DNA from: Idiomarina sp.
GTDB lineage: Bacteria; Pseudomonadota; Gammaproteobacteria; Enterobacterales; Alteromonadaceae
Direction: 5' to 3'
Length of the DNA: 64,000 nt
Assembly: GCA_022565355.1 (NCBI GenBank)
Contig: JAIUMU010000008.1
Location: 1-64,000, forward strand
In this document: piece by piece, positions 53,769 through 61,974 of the stretch
Numbering within the stretch: the first letter of the stretch is position 1
How the letters are laid out: each line of letters begins with the position of its first letter
Position numbers and translations under genes: made by a program
Notes under the pieces: generated by a model
What the model saw: only the letters and a program-made list of their open reading frames with translations
The model's database searches: none
What the model was told of the DNA's origin: nothing

Positions 53769-55601
53769 TTATTGATCAGCAGCGAGATATTCGCTTATTT
53801 CGGTTATAAAGGCGTGGCCATATCGCTCTAACTTAATTAAACCCACACCGGATATACGCAGGAATTCTTGTTCAGAGGTGGGTAGTAACAAGGCCATTTC
53901 TTGTAAGCTCACATCACTGAATACCACAAATGGTGGTTTACCTTCAGCTTCCGCAATTTCTTTACGCAGCTTCTTCAAGCGCCTAAATAACGCTTTATCG
54001 TGTTGGCCTTGCTCAACCACACTATTAAGGCCACTAGTAGCGGCCAACCGCGGTTCAGCGAGGGTAAGCGCTATTTCACCACGCAATATCGGCCGCGCCT
54101 CTTCGGTAAGTACTAAGGCGCTATGCCGACGAATATCTTGAATGAGCAAGCCACGATGAATTAACTGCCGAATCACAGAAACCCAATATTCAGCAGAATG
54201 ATCGCTACCGATACCATAGGTGGAAAGCTGCTCATGGTTGAACTGCTTAATTTTCTGATTTTGGCTACCACGCAGTACATCTACCACATGGTTCACACCG
54301 AACTGTTGGCCCGTTCGATATACACAACTTAGCGCTTTTTGCGCATCTACTGTGCCATCATATTGGCGCGGAGGTTGTAAACAGAGATCGCAATTACCAC
54401 AGGCTTTATCACGATATTCATTGAAGTAGTTTAATAGCACCAAACGGCGGCAGGTTTGTGCCTCCGCAAACGAGTTCATGGCGGAAAATTTTTGCTTTTC
54501 CACCCGCAATTGCGGTGTTTCATCATGCTCTTCTAGCATGCGCCACACCCAAGCGGCATCGCCTGGCTCATATAACATAATCGCTTCGGCTGCCGCGCCA
54601 TCACGACCTGCTCGGCCGGTTTCTTGATAATAGGCTTCGATGCTGCGAGGCAAATCAAAATGCATAACAAAGCGTACATTCGGTTTATTGATACCCATGC
54701 CAAAGGCAACGGTGGCCACTACTACATCAATATCATCACGAATGAAGCCTTTTAAGGCGGCATTACGCACATCATGGTTTAATCCGGCATGGTATGCAGC
54801 CGCGCGAACCCCTTCTCGCATCAGCATTTCGGCAAGTTCTTCGGTGCGCTTGCGGCTACCACAATAAATAATGCCGGATGCCCCACGTTGCCGCTTCACA
54901 TATTTTAGTACTTGCGTACGCGCCTTGTACTTTTCTTGCACGATATAACGAATATTGGGCCGATCAAACGAGCCTTGCACCAAACGCGGTTCACGCAGTT
55001 GCAACCGATCGATAATATCTTGCCGGGTTACCGCATCAGCAGTTGCTGTAAGCGCTAGCACCGGCACGCCGGGTAGCCATTCGCGCACCATGCCTAGCTG
55101 CCCGTACTCAGGCCGAAAATCATGGCCCCATTGGGAAATACAGTGCGCTTCATCTACTGCAACTAACGCTACCTTGAGCTCTTGCAAACGCTCACGAAAA
55201 TGCGCTTGCAGCAGCCGCTCTGGCGCCAAATACAGCACCTTCAACTCGCCACGATGCAATTGGCGAAAAGTTTCCATAATTTCTGGGGCATTTAAGCCAG
55301 AATGAATGGCAGCGGCAGGCAGCCCTACTTCGCGCATTGCCGCCACTTGGTCGTCCATTAAAGACACCAGTGGCGATACCACAATGGTAACGCCATCGAG
55401 CAACATGGCAGGCAACTGGTAGCACAATGATTTACCTGCGCCCGTTGGCAACAAAGCAAGCGTATCGCCACCAGCAAATACATTACTAATAATCTCTTCT
55501 TGGCCAAATCGAAAAGCATCATAGCCGAATACTTTTTTCAGTAATTCAGCTGCCTGAGTAAGCGTTGCACCTTGGTGTTCGGTTGCATGATGATTGGCCA
55601 T
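53769..55601 (-). CDS. recQ: ATP-dependent DNA helicase RecQ
   Basis: 610 residues from the ATG at 55601, giving the same distance to FGYDAFRFGQEEII as E. coli RecQ; a TTG at 55616 with a better GAGAGAA site is an alternative. Walker A TGAGKSLCYQLPA, DEAH in VAVDEAHCISQWGHDFRPEY, ATADAVTRQDI, motif VI QETGRAGRDG, the zinc site CRRLVLLNYF...CGNCDLC, winged helix, and HRDC at the C-terminus (about 535-605). A 3'-5' helicase in recombination and fork repair. Adjacent yigI and rarD reproduce the E. coli neighbourhood (without pldA). Confidence 0.97.
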   Translation of the reverse strand: MANHHATEHQGATLTQAAELLKKVFGYDAFRFGQEEIISNVFAGGDTLALLPTGAGKSLCYQLPAMLLDGVTIVVSPLVSLMDDQVAAMREVGLPAAAIHSGLNAPEIMETFRQLHRGELKVLYLAPERLLQAHFRERLQELKVALVAVDEAHCISQWGHDFRPEYGQLGMVREWLPGVPVLALTATADAVTRQDIIDRLQLREPRLVQGSFDRPNIRYIVQEKYKARTQVLKYVKRQRGASGIIYCGSRKRTEELAEMLMREGVRAAAYHAGLNHDVRNAALKGFIRDDIDVVVATVAFGMGINKPNVRFVMHFDLPRSIEAYYQETGRAGRDGAAAEAIMLYEPGDAAWVWRMLEEHDETPQLRVEKQKFSAMNSFAEAQTCRRLVLLNYFNEYRDKACGNCDLCLQPPRQYDGTVDAQKALSCVYRTGQQFGVNHVVDVLRGSQNQKIKQFNHEQLSTYGIGSDHSAEYWVSVIRQLIHRGLLIQDIRRHSALVLTEEARPILRGEIALTLAEPRLAATSGLNSVVEQGQHDKALFRRLKKLRKEIAEAEGKPPFVVFSDVSLQEMALLLPTSEQEFLRISGVGLIKLERYGHAFITEISEYLAADQ

Positions 55602-55795
55602 GGAAAACTGCGGCAATAGATTCTCTCTTTTTTATTACGGTATTCGTAATGCGTGCATTACTTGCCTATCTTCACCTAGTTACCTTACTTCGCAACGATT
55701 TCGGCTCAAAAAGAAGGCGATCAGGTGATTCAGCGTTGACTCATAATTTGATGCTGCCTATTGTATGCATCCTAGCCACAGATAACCATGAGCAT

Positions 55796-56254
55796 ATGAC
55801 GCATTCTGCCGTAATTGAGCAAATTTCCGCCTTTATGAACGAACGGATCCCTTTTCAAAAGTATCTGGGTATCCAAGTAACCAAATTTGACGCGAAAGAA
55901 TCGGAAGTTCGCTTTCAATGGAAAGATGAACTGGTGGGCAACGCGCCCATGCAAATTCTGCATGGTGGTGCCACAGCTACGGCTTTAGATACCGCGGGCG
56001 GAGTGGTGATTATGGCGAGCGTTATTGAGCGTTTAGATAAAGATCTAACCGCTGAACAAATCGTAAAACATATGGCTCGCTGCGGTACGATTGATTTACG
56101 TGTGGATTATGTGCGCCCAGGCCGGGGTAAAGAGTTTATTACTACCGCTACCATTATTCGTTCGGGCAGCCGGGTAGCTGTTGCGCGTATGGAGATGCAT
56201 AATGAAGAAGGCATGTTAATTGCTTTTGGTACAGGAACTTACATCGTTGGCTAA
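55796..56254 (+). CDS. yigI: YigI-like hotdog-fold thioesterase
   Basis: 152 residues from the ATG at 55796, matching E. coli YigI (155) in length and order; longer in-frame extension back toward recQ has no support. Hotdog core with ILHGGATATALDTAGGVVIMAS, MARCGTIDLRVDYVRPGRGKEF and VAVARMEMHNEEGMLIAFGTGTYIVG, near-identical to YigI in key parts. YigI has been described as a medium/long-chain acyl-CoA thioesterase. The next gene, rarD, starts 53 bp downstream. Confidence 0.9.
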   Translation: MTHSAVIEQISAFMNERIPFQKYLGIQVTKFDAKESEVRFQWKDELVGNAPMQILHGGATATALDTAGGVVIMASVIERLDKDLTAEQIVKHMARCGTIDLRVDYVRPGRGKEFITTATIIRSGSRVAVARMEMHNEEGMLIAFGTGTYIVG

Positions 56255-56307
56255 AACGCCTTACAGCGCATTGAAGGCCGAAGCTGCCTCTTACATAGGT
56301 AAAATTT

Positions 56308-57069
56308 GTGGCTAACCCAAACACCCCAGATAACGCACCAAACGTTGCCCGCCAAGGCGTTTTCTTCGCTCTTGGCGCCTATATGATTTGGGGTTTAGCG
56401 CCAATTTATTTTAAAACACTAGCCCATGTACCTGCCCTAGAGGTGCTTGCTCATCGAATTATGTGGGCGTTTCTATTTATGTTGGTATTAATTTTAGCCA
56501 GTGGCCGCATGCAACAGGTGGTACGCGCGTTTGATTCCCCTAAGCTATTGCTGCAACTTGCACTCGCTGCCTGCTTAATTGGCTTGAACTGGTTTTTGTT
56601 TATTTGGGCTGTAGCCAACGACCATATTCTTGATGCCAGCCTTGGTTATTATATTAATCCATTGCTGAACGTGGCCATAGGCATGCTGTTTTTTGGCGAA
56701 CGTTTGCGCCGCTTGCAAGTGATTGCCGTGTTATTGGCGGTTGTTGGTGTGGCGATTCAAATCATTACTTTCGGCTCGGTACCATGGATAGCACTGGTGC
56801 TCGCTGGGTCTTTTGCCACCTATGGCGCAATTCGTAAAAAACTGCCGTTTGATTCGCTTACTGGCTTATGGCTGGAAGTAATTCTGCTCTTACCCTTTAT
56901 CTTGGTTTATTTCTTTGTGTTTGCGAATAGTAGCGCCAGCAACATGCTGGAAAACACGTGGCAGCTCAATGGCTTGTTAGTATTAGCTGGGGTTATTACC
57001 ACGGTACCATTACTATTCTTCACTGGTGCCGCCAAGCGCATTCGTTACTCTACCTTAGGGCTGTTGTAA
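56308..57069 (+). CDS. rarD: Native RarD permease, truncated at the 3' end (likely broken)
   Basis: 253 residues versus about 295 for the family. GTG start with TAGGT upstream. It has the DMT/EamA 10-helix pattern with AYMIWGLAPIYFKTLAHVPALE, AHRIMWAF, LIGLNWFLFIWAVANDHILDASLGYYINPL and TTVPLLFFTGAAKRIRYSTLG, but the frame stops right after STLGLL, where intact RarD reads Q-Y-I-A-P-T and the final helix. Position next to yigI marks it as the ancestral copy. The codon where Gln (CAA) is expected is TAA, and in the next frame a short M-Q...G-E-P string may be a vestige of the lost end. AT-rich accessory DNA starts here. Loss of the last helix should impair the protein. Confidence 0.85.
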   Translation: MANPNTPDNAPNVARQGVFFALGAYMIWGLAPIYFKTLAHVPALEVLAHRIMWAFLFMLVLILASGRMQQVVRAFDSPKLLLQLALAACLIGLNWFLFIWAVANDHILDASLGYYINPLLNVAIGMLFFGERLRRLQVIAVLLAVVGVAIQIITFGSVPWIALVLAGSFATYGAIRKKLPFDSLTGLWLEVILLLPFILVYFFVFANSSASNMLENTWQLNGLLVLAGVITTVPLLFFTGAAKRIRYSTLGLL

Positions 57070-57160
57070 TTATAACCAATAAAATGCAATCGAACTCTGT
57101 GGGTGGGTGGGTTGGAGAACCCGTTGTATATACTGTGTCGGGTGAGAGCGGCCAGCACCT

Positions 57161-57230
57161 TTCTTTACAAAATACATCAACTTTGTAAAGAACCGAAAAT
57201 AAAGCGCATTTTTTCGATATTCTTTACAAA
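57161..57230. repeat. Three copies of an 11-bp motif at the island edge
   Basis: TTCTTTACAAA at 57161-57171, its inverse TTTGTAAAGAA at 57182-57192 and TTCTTTACAAA again at 57220-57230, all exact. The first two form a hairpin with a 10-nt loop. Repeated short sites near a junction can be recombinase or transposase arm sites, or operators for the flanking genes. Confidence 0.75.
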
Positions 57231-57299
57231 AGTAGCTGTTGGCACGGCCCGACTGATTCTGGATCAGAACAATCAACTTGGTATGTCTTTGCCAGTTTC

Positions 57300-57578
57300 T
57301 TAGGTGTTTATCTTCACACCATGGTTGATAGCAAAAGAACGTAGTTTCTTCTCGTAAAATCCAACATCCCTCTTGCTGCGGCAAAGAAATTTTATCTTAG
57401 CGTTTTCGTTCTCGTAAATGGCGCGTATATCATTTTCACCTGCATCAATAGAATAAGTTCCGTCGCTTAGCTCATAGGCTTCAAGACCACCAACAAAGCA
57501 CTCTCTAGTCAAAGCAGATAAAAGCTCTTCAACCAGCTCAGGCGGCACAGCTCGAAATGCTGTGTGGCAGTAGGACAT
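57300..57578 (-). CDS. Small hypothetical protein at the island border
   Basis: 92 residues from the ATG at 57578, chosen for GAGGTG six bases upstream; an earlier start at 57623 has no such site. The protein is mixed alpha/beta in character (ELVEELLSALTREC, then short strands around YSIDAGENDIRAIYENENAK) with no signal or membrane segment. I do not recognise it. It is separated from the second rarD by about 340 bp on the opposite strand. Confidence 0.55.
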   Translation of the reverse strand: MSYCHTAFRAVPPELVEELLSALTRECFVGGLEAYELSDGTYSIDAGENDIRAIYENENAKIKFLCRSKRDVGFYEKKLRSFAINHGVKINT

Positions 57579-57623
57579 TGTAATCACCTCTTTATGGTTA
57601 ACTAAGTTGTAATTATAACTCAA

Positions 57624-57917
57624 AACGCATCTGTTGACTGATTCTTACGTCACCGAGGAATGTATGGTGATAAATAGTTTTCCGCAAATGAGCCTTCGTT
57701 ACTTACAGAATTCAATTATAGTATCTGCCTTTTGGCTTGAAGGTATCTCTTCCGTGCTCCTATTGCTGAAGAGCGATAATTCGCCAGACATCTGGTGAAA
57801 GTCGCATTTTGTGGTATTCTCTTGCCGCCTATTTTATGCAAGTAGCACACGCTCAAGATAGGAAGATGTGGCACAATCCACCCACTAGATAAGTGAGTTA
57901 TCACGCAAGGCGCAAAC
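57624..57917. other. Non-coding gap before the second rarD
   Basis: Just under 300 bp, AT-rich. It should hold the promoters of the divergent small gene and second rarD. Nothing else recognised; a short minus-strand frame at 57716-57904 has no ribosome site and looks spurious. Confidence 0.45.
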
Positions 57918-58817
57918 TTGACAGAGCAAGAAAAGAAAATCGGAGTTGCTTGTGCAATCTCTGCTTACCTAATTTGGGGGTTTGCCCCAATATACTTTAA
58001 GCAGCTTTTATTTATAACCCCCCAAGAAATACTCGTTAATCGAATAGTATGGAGTGTACTTATCCTTGGAGCGCTGCTCGCTGTGTTAGGGCATGGCAGA
58101 AAACTAAAGGCCGCATTAGCTGACTTAAAAACCCTTTCCATACTCGTCATTTCTAGCACATTGCTGGCATTTAACTGGTTCTTATTTATTTGGGCCGTAA
58201 ATAATGATCAAATGTTAGAAGCAAGCTTGGGATATTACATTAATCCATTGCTAAATATGTTATTAGGATACATATTTTTAAAGGAACGGCTGGATTCATC
58301 ACAGAAGTTAGCTGTTTTACTTGCCTTAACAGGAGTCTGTTATCTAGTAATTTCCGTTGGCGAGTCACCTTGGATAGCTCTGGCGTTAGCTTCCTCCTTT
58401 AGTATATATGGGCTACTAAGGAAAGTAATTTCAGTCGAATCAATAACGGGATTATTCTTGGAAAGTGCGATTATGGCACCTGTTGCTATTATTTACTGGA
58501 CTCTACACCCGTCAGAAACGAGTAACTTGTTGAATAATACAATTGGACTTAATACTCTCTTAATTTCTGCGGGTATTATCACTACTGCGCCGTTACTATT
58601 CTTTACGATGGCCGCAAGGCGAATAAACTACTCAACTCTGGGGTTTGTTCAATTTATTGCCCCAACCTTAATGTTTTTGCTAGCAGTAGTGATTTATCAT
58701 GAACCGTTAGATCCTTCACGAGTCGTCACATTTGCTTTTGTTTGGTCGGGGCTTTTGATATATGTGTATAGTGCTTATCGAAGATATCGAAATCTAAAGA
58801 TAACTAGGCCAGTCTAA
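57918..58817 (+). CDS. rarD: Second, full-length RarD permease carried by the island
   Basis: 299 residues, TTG start with AAGG nine bases upstream. All ten helices of the EamA/DMT fold are present: AYLIWGFAPIYFKQL, LLAFNWFLFIWAVNNDQMLEASLGYYINPL, and the C-terminal YSTLGFVQFIAPTLMFLLAV followed by a last helix (FAFVWSGLLIYVYSAY) that the neighbouring native copy lacks. It is clearly a homologue but far from identical to the native copy and uses A/T-rich codons (ATA, TTA, AGG), so it came from another lineage rather than duplication. It may replace the function lost in the truncated copy. RarD-type proteins are annotated as chloramphenicol-sensitive permeases; the substrate is unknown. Confidence 0.9.
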   Translation: MTEQEKKIGVACAISAYLIWGFAPIYFKQLLFITPQEILVNRIVWSVLILGALLAVLGHGRKLKAALADLKTLSILVISSTLLAFNWFLFIWAVNNDQMLEASLGYYINPLLNMLLGYIFLKERLDSSQKLAVLLALTGVCYLVISVGESPWIALALASSFSIYGLLRKVISVESITGLFLESAIMAPVAIIYWTLHPSETSNLLNNTIGLNTLLISAGIITTAPLLFFTMAARRINYSTLGFVQFIAPTLMFLLAVVIYHEPLDPSRVVTFAFVWSGLLIYVYSAYRRYRNLKITRPV

Positions 58818-58858
58818 AATACCGAACGGTTATAGTAACTATGCCATTAAAATCTAAA

Positions 58859-60580
58859 TCAGCTCGATAATTCTTGGTATTGTATTCGTAAGAATCTATT
58901 GTCTTTTGTAAACGCTGCTCGCGTATACTTTTCAAGATCGATATTAAGTAACTCTAGGTCTGAACTGCTGAATTTATCACTATTAATGGTTAGGATATAT
59001 TGCTTCCCATCTAATAGCGCCATATTCTCACCAACATAATTTATACTTCTAACTAAAGTATCTTGATCAACATCAAAAATATTGTCATGCACAAGAAATC
59101 CGGGATGTCGCTGAGAGGTTAAAGGATTTATCAACAACGAAAAGTCATAGAGAAAAACCTTCTCTCTATTTATACTGTGGCTTCCATCAGAGTCGGTACG
59201 AAGTTGGAACTTTAGAATTTCTTTGCGTTTAGAAACTTCGATTTCAAATGAGCTTCTTCTATTTCCAAAAACGTAGTCATGCATATCCAGAATTGTTTTT
59301 TCAAAAGATTCAATTATCTGCTTTGAATTATTTAAATAGCTTTCAAGAAGATAAACTTCACTTTCTCTTTCACGCTTTTTTTCTTTATAGTCGTTGTCAT
59401 ATTCAGTGTGTTTTTTAATGAAAGACGATAGTGCGGCGTATTCTTCTATCTTTTTTTCATGTATTGCAATTGTTTGTTTTAAGCTAACTAGAAGACCTTC
59501 TTGGTCGAGCAATGATACCTTTTCTCTATAAAGTTTAGTCAAGAATAAAATACTTCTGTCGAATCCTCTTATCTCTTGCTCTATCGAATCTTTTCTGTCT
59601 TCCAGTATACTTCTTTGAAAATTATCAATTTTCTGTTTAAAAGCTGTAACCTCGTCTAAATCACGCTTAATTAGGTCGCCTAAACCTGCTTTGAACTGAT
59701 TATAAAGATCAGCTACTTCTTGAGCGTCAATATAATTATCGCCTTGAAAAAGCTTGATCTTGGATAGTTCGGATTTCAGGGTAGCTTGATGGGAGCGATC
59801 TTGCTCCAGCTTATTTTCGATCTCAATTATTTCGTCTTTTATAGTATCGAAACCCTCAATATTTTCTAGCTTATCAATATCGTTTTGAATTCTACGAACT
59901 TGGTTCTCTAATTCGTTGAGATCTGCTTTAGATTCCGATACGTTTTTGCATGTTAGAGTTGTAATGTTTTCTTCCATCTTTTTTCTTGCTTTTGAAATGT
60001 TATCCATTTCAGTGTAGAGCCGTTTCGCTTCTCTATAAGGATGAGGCTCAACATGTAGCAAAAATAAGTGAGGTGTATATTCGGGCGGTATTCGTTTATT
60101 CGTATCGAAGCAGCTAATTATCGACTTAAATTCAGAACCTTCATCACGCATCAAAGGCCCCATCATCATTCTAAAAGATGGAGGGTTTTGACATTCTACG
60201 TTCACAAACAATAACGCGCTAAGATGGTCGTTAGCGTCACTAAGTCTTGAATACGTTATTCTTTCTCCGTCAATGGTTAGTTCTGGACAGTCATGATCTT
60301 TTATAATGCGCTTAGAAGTTATCGAGTGACCGTTTAACTCAAAATCTAAACATATTGCGGTGTCACGCGATAAATCTTTTTTTGGGATTAAAGAGACACG
60401 ACTATCGCTGTGTCGTTTCAGCAGAGCATAATTTATGAACTCAATAACCAAGGACTTGCCTACGCCATTCGTTTTGACATTGTCTTCAGTTTTCTCACCC
60501 ACGATGAGGTTAAAACCATCTTCGAAAGTAATTGGTTCAAAAATTTCGGGTTCGCTATATAGCTTCTTAATCTGTAACAT
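58859..60580 (-). CDS. ABC-3C system ATPase, DUF2326 coiled-coil type
   Basis: 573 residues. N-terminal SMC/RecN-like half ATPase with Walker A TNGVGKS (37-43), a long coiled coil in the middle (about 190-420, with many K/E/L/I heptads), and a C-terminal half with FLVHDNIFDVDQDTL (His-Asp near 498-499, Walker-B/D-loop region) and a final ILTINSDKF strand, as in DUF2326 proteins. These are the ATPases of ABC three-component (ABC-3C) conflict systems described by Aravind and co-workers. They are thought to sense nucleic acid or other invader cues and drive the effector. Its start overlaps the middle-component gene by 14 bp. Cytosolic. Sequence is A/T-rich. Confidence 0.85.
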   Translation of the reverse strand: MLQIKKLYSEPEIFEPITFEDGFNLIVGEKTEDNVKTNGVGKSLVIEFINYALLKRHSDSRVSLIPKKDLSRDTAICLDFELNGHSITSKRIIKDHDCPELTIDGERITYSRLSDANDHLSALLFVNVECQNPPSFRMMMGPLMRDEGSEFKSIISCFDTNKRIPPEYTPHLFLLHVEPHPYREAKRLYTEMDNISKARKKMEENITTLTCKNVSESKADLNELENQVRRIQNDIDKLENIEGFDTIKDEIIEIENKLEQDRSHQATLKSELSKIKLFQGDNYIDAQEVADLYNQFKAGLGDLIKRDLDEVTAFKQKIDNFQRSILEDRKDSIEQEIRGFDRSILFLTKLYREKVSLLDQEGLLVSLKQTIAIHEKKIEEYAALSSFIKKHTEYDNDYKEKKRERESEVYLLESYLNNSKQIIESFEKTILDMHDYVFGNRRSSFEIEVSKRKEILKFQLRTDSDGSHSINREKVFLYDFSLLINPLTSQRHPGFLVHDNIFDVDQDTLVRSINYVGENMALLDGKQYILTINSDKFSSSDLELLNIDLEKYTRAAFTKDNRFLRIQYQELSS

Positions 60581-60809
60581 TTTTAATCAAATATGGTTCG
60601 TCAAATTTAACTATGTCCACGGAATATAAAAAAATCATTCCGTAATATATGCTTCTCACTGATACTTTATTACTCTTTCTTAAATTCCTTACCAGATCGA
60701 AAATGCTAACCCGACCGTCTTCACTGCTCTGTATTTGCTTAAGGATTTCTGAGCCAATATACGGAGCTGACTTGGCGAAGTTCTCATCCTTAGTGAATAA
60801 ATCAGCCAT
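60567..60809 (-). CDS. ABC-3C middle component
   Basis: 80 residues from the ATG at 60809, which has AGAAGGA at ideal spacing; 60836 is an upstream alternative without one. Overlaps both neighbours (8 bp with the effector gene, 14 bp with the ATPase gene), so the trio is translationally coupled. The protein looks like a small winged-helix fold: DGRVSIFDLVRNLR and VSVRSIYYGMIFLYSVDIV (helix, turn, wing-like strands), as expected of ABC-3C middle components. It probably bridges effector and ATPase. Confidence 0.8.
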   Translation of the reverse strand: MADLFTKDENFAKSAPYIGSEILKQIQSSEDGRVSIFDLVRNLRKSNKVSVRSIYYGMIFLYSVDIVKFDEPYLIKNVTD

Positions 60810-61761
60810 AATATCCTTCTCTGTTTGGGAACACATTGCACTTAATTAGCTGTTTGACAATATAAAATTGAGCAGCTCCAGTATCAGCTTCAAATCCGTT
60901 TTCATTGAGCATTCCGACGAAACCATGAATTAGTTTCTCAAGGGCTTTTTTGGGGTCGCCACCGCATTCGGTCAGAACTTTATCGCTGTATACACGCAAG
61001 TGCTGTGCAACCCGGCGTACTTTAACCTGACCGATGTCAGACTCTTCCTCAACTGAGGCCAGAACTGCCCCATACTCTCGATAGAGCGCGAAAAATTCTT
61101 GTTTCAAGAAATCGGCATAATCTGCAAAACGTTTGTTAATTTTTTCATCTGGAAACGGCTCATCAAGAAATCCACCACCCACAGCGGGATGCTCTTCATC
61201 GCTTATTAGTGTGATTAACCTCAAAATAGTTTCGACATTTCGAGGAAGTTGCTCAGTGGGCTTAACGTAAAGTTGATTGTTCAAAAAGTTTTTAACTTCC
61301 TGAATATCTTGTAGCTTCATGTCATTGATTTCAAATGACAAGTCACCTATATCCCAAATATCATCTTTAGTGTTTAAGCTGTATGTATCGCCTCCTACTT
61401 TCAGGACACTGTGTTTTGTTTTTGAGCCTATATTTAAAATTATTAAACGGTCATATTTTTCATGTAATTTCTTATCAATAAACTGCTTAACAGTGTGCCT
61501 CGTTTTCGCAAGTGTTGAAGTGGAGGTCACCTGAATAGCAATCCTATTGCTTTTGTCGCCAAGATCTATAGCAGCAGCATTTGGATCGGTTATGTTTATG
61601 TTGACTAGGTTATAGCCAAAAACTAAATTGAGAAGATCGCGATAAAAGTTTTCAGCGTGAATGTTTATATCCGTTAGATTCAATCTGTTGTGTATTCCTA
61701 CTTGACTGGAAAGCCAACTAAGCGAGCTGATAATTGATTTCTGACAGTCTTGTCGGTTCAT
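60802..61761 (-). CDS. ABC-3C effector component with SMEK-type N-domain
   Basis: 319 residues, ATG with GGAGG four bases upstream. The N-domain (about 1-125) reads like the SMEK module: HAENFYRDLLNLVFGYNLVN, then AIDLGDKSNRIAIQVTS and YDRLIILNIG. Glu37, Asp66 and Gln77 in the strand pattern D-(10)-Q-V-T fit a PD-(D/E)xK-like nuclease fold with Gln at one site; this is inference from the spacing. The C-domain (about 165-319), with DEPFPDEKINKRFADYADFLKQ in two helices and VRRVAQHLRVYSDKVLTECG, resembles the shared C-terminal domain of ABC-3C proteins. It is the first gene of the trio and the likely toxic effector against phage or plasmids. Confidence 0.8.
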   Translation of the reverse strand: MNRQDCQKSIISSLSWLSSQVGIHNRLNLTDINIHAENFYRDLLNLVFGYNLVNINITDPNAAAIDLGDKSNRIAIQVTSTSTLAKTRHTVKQFIDKKLHEKYDRLIILNIGSKTKHSVLKVGGDTYSLNTKDDIWDIGDLSFEINDMKLQDIQEVKNFLNNQLYVKPTEQLPRNVETILRLITLISDEEHPAVGGGFLDEPFPDEKINKRFADYADFLKQEFFALYREYGAVLASVEEESDIGQVKVRRVAQHLRVYSDKVLTECGGDPKKALEKLIHGFVGMLNENGFEADTGAAQFYIVKQLIKCNVFPNREGYYG

Positions 61762-61974
61762 CCTGCCTCCAAAATTCTTATTCCTTTTATCGCCACTACT
61801 CCAACGTATCAGAGATTTACCCTTCTGTCGGCTTTGTTGTAGTCTAAGGTCTATTCCAGCTTAAGTGCCAACGATCAGAATGAACCACACTCTAATTCGA
61901 ATAGTGCCAAGTATTTCTCTTTTAGTACAGGCTTGTTTACCGCAACAAGAGGTTGCCAATTTTGACATTCGGCA
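61762..61974 (-). promoter_or_regulatory. Presumed promoter region of the ABC-3C operon
   Basis: 213 bp between the helicase stop and the effector start, both on the minus strand. No clear terminator or -10/-35 pair could be fixed by eye. The trio could have its own promoter here or be read through from the helicase gene. Confidence 0.35.

Noticed and set aside
55565-55795. N-terminal extension of the YigI-like thioesterase
   Set aside because: The open frame runs back across the recQ start, but E. coli YigI length and the hotdog-domain border support the ATG at 55796.
57101-57115. G-quadruplex-like GGGTGGGTGGGTTGG
   Set aside because: Only three GGG tracts plus one GG; suggestive but below the usual four-tract pattern, and the surrounding region has no known function.
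57070-57188. Continuation of native rarD in another frame
   Set aside because: A short M-Q...G-E-P string in the next frame recalls RarD, but the remaining residues do not match the family's last helix, so it is too weak to call a frameshift.
57716-57904. Small minus-strand ORF before the second rarD
   Set aside because: No ribosome site and a composition unlike real proteins; it covers the presumed promoter region.
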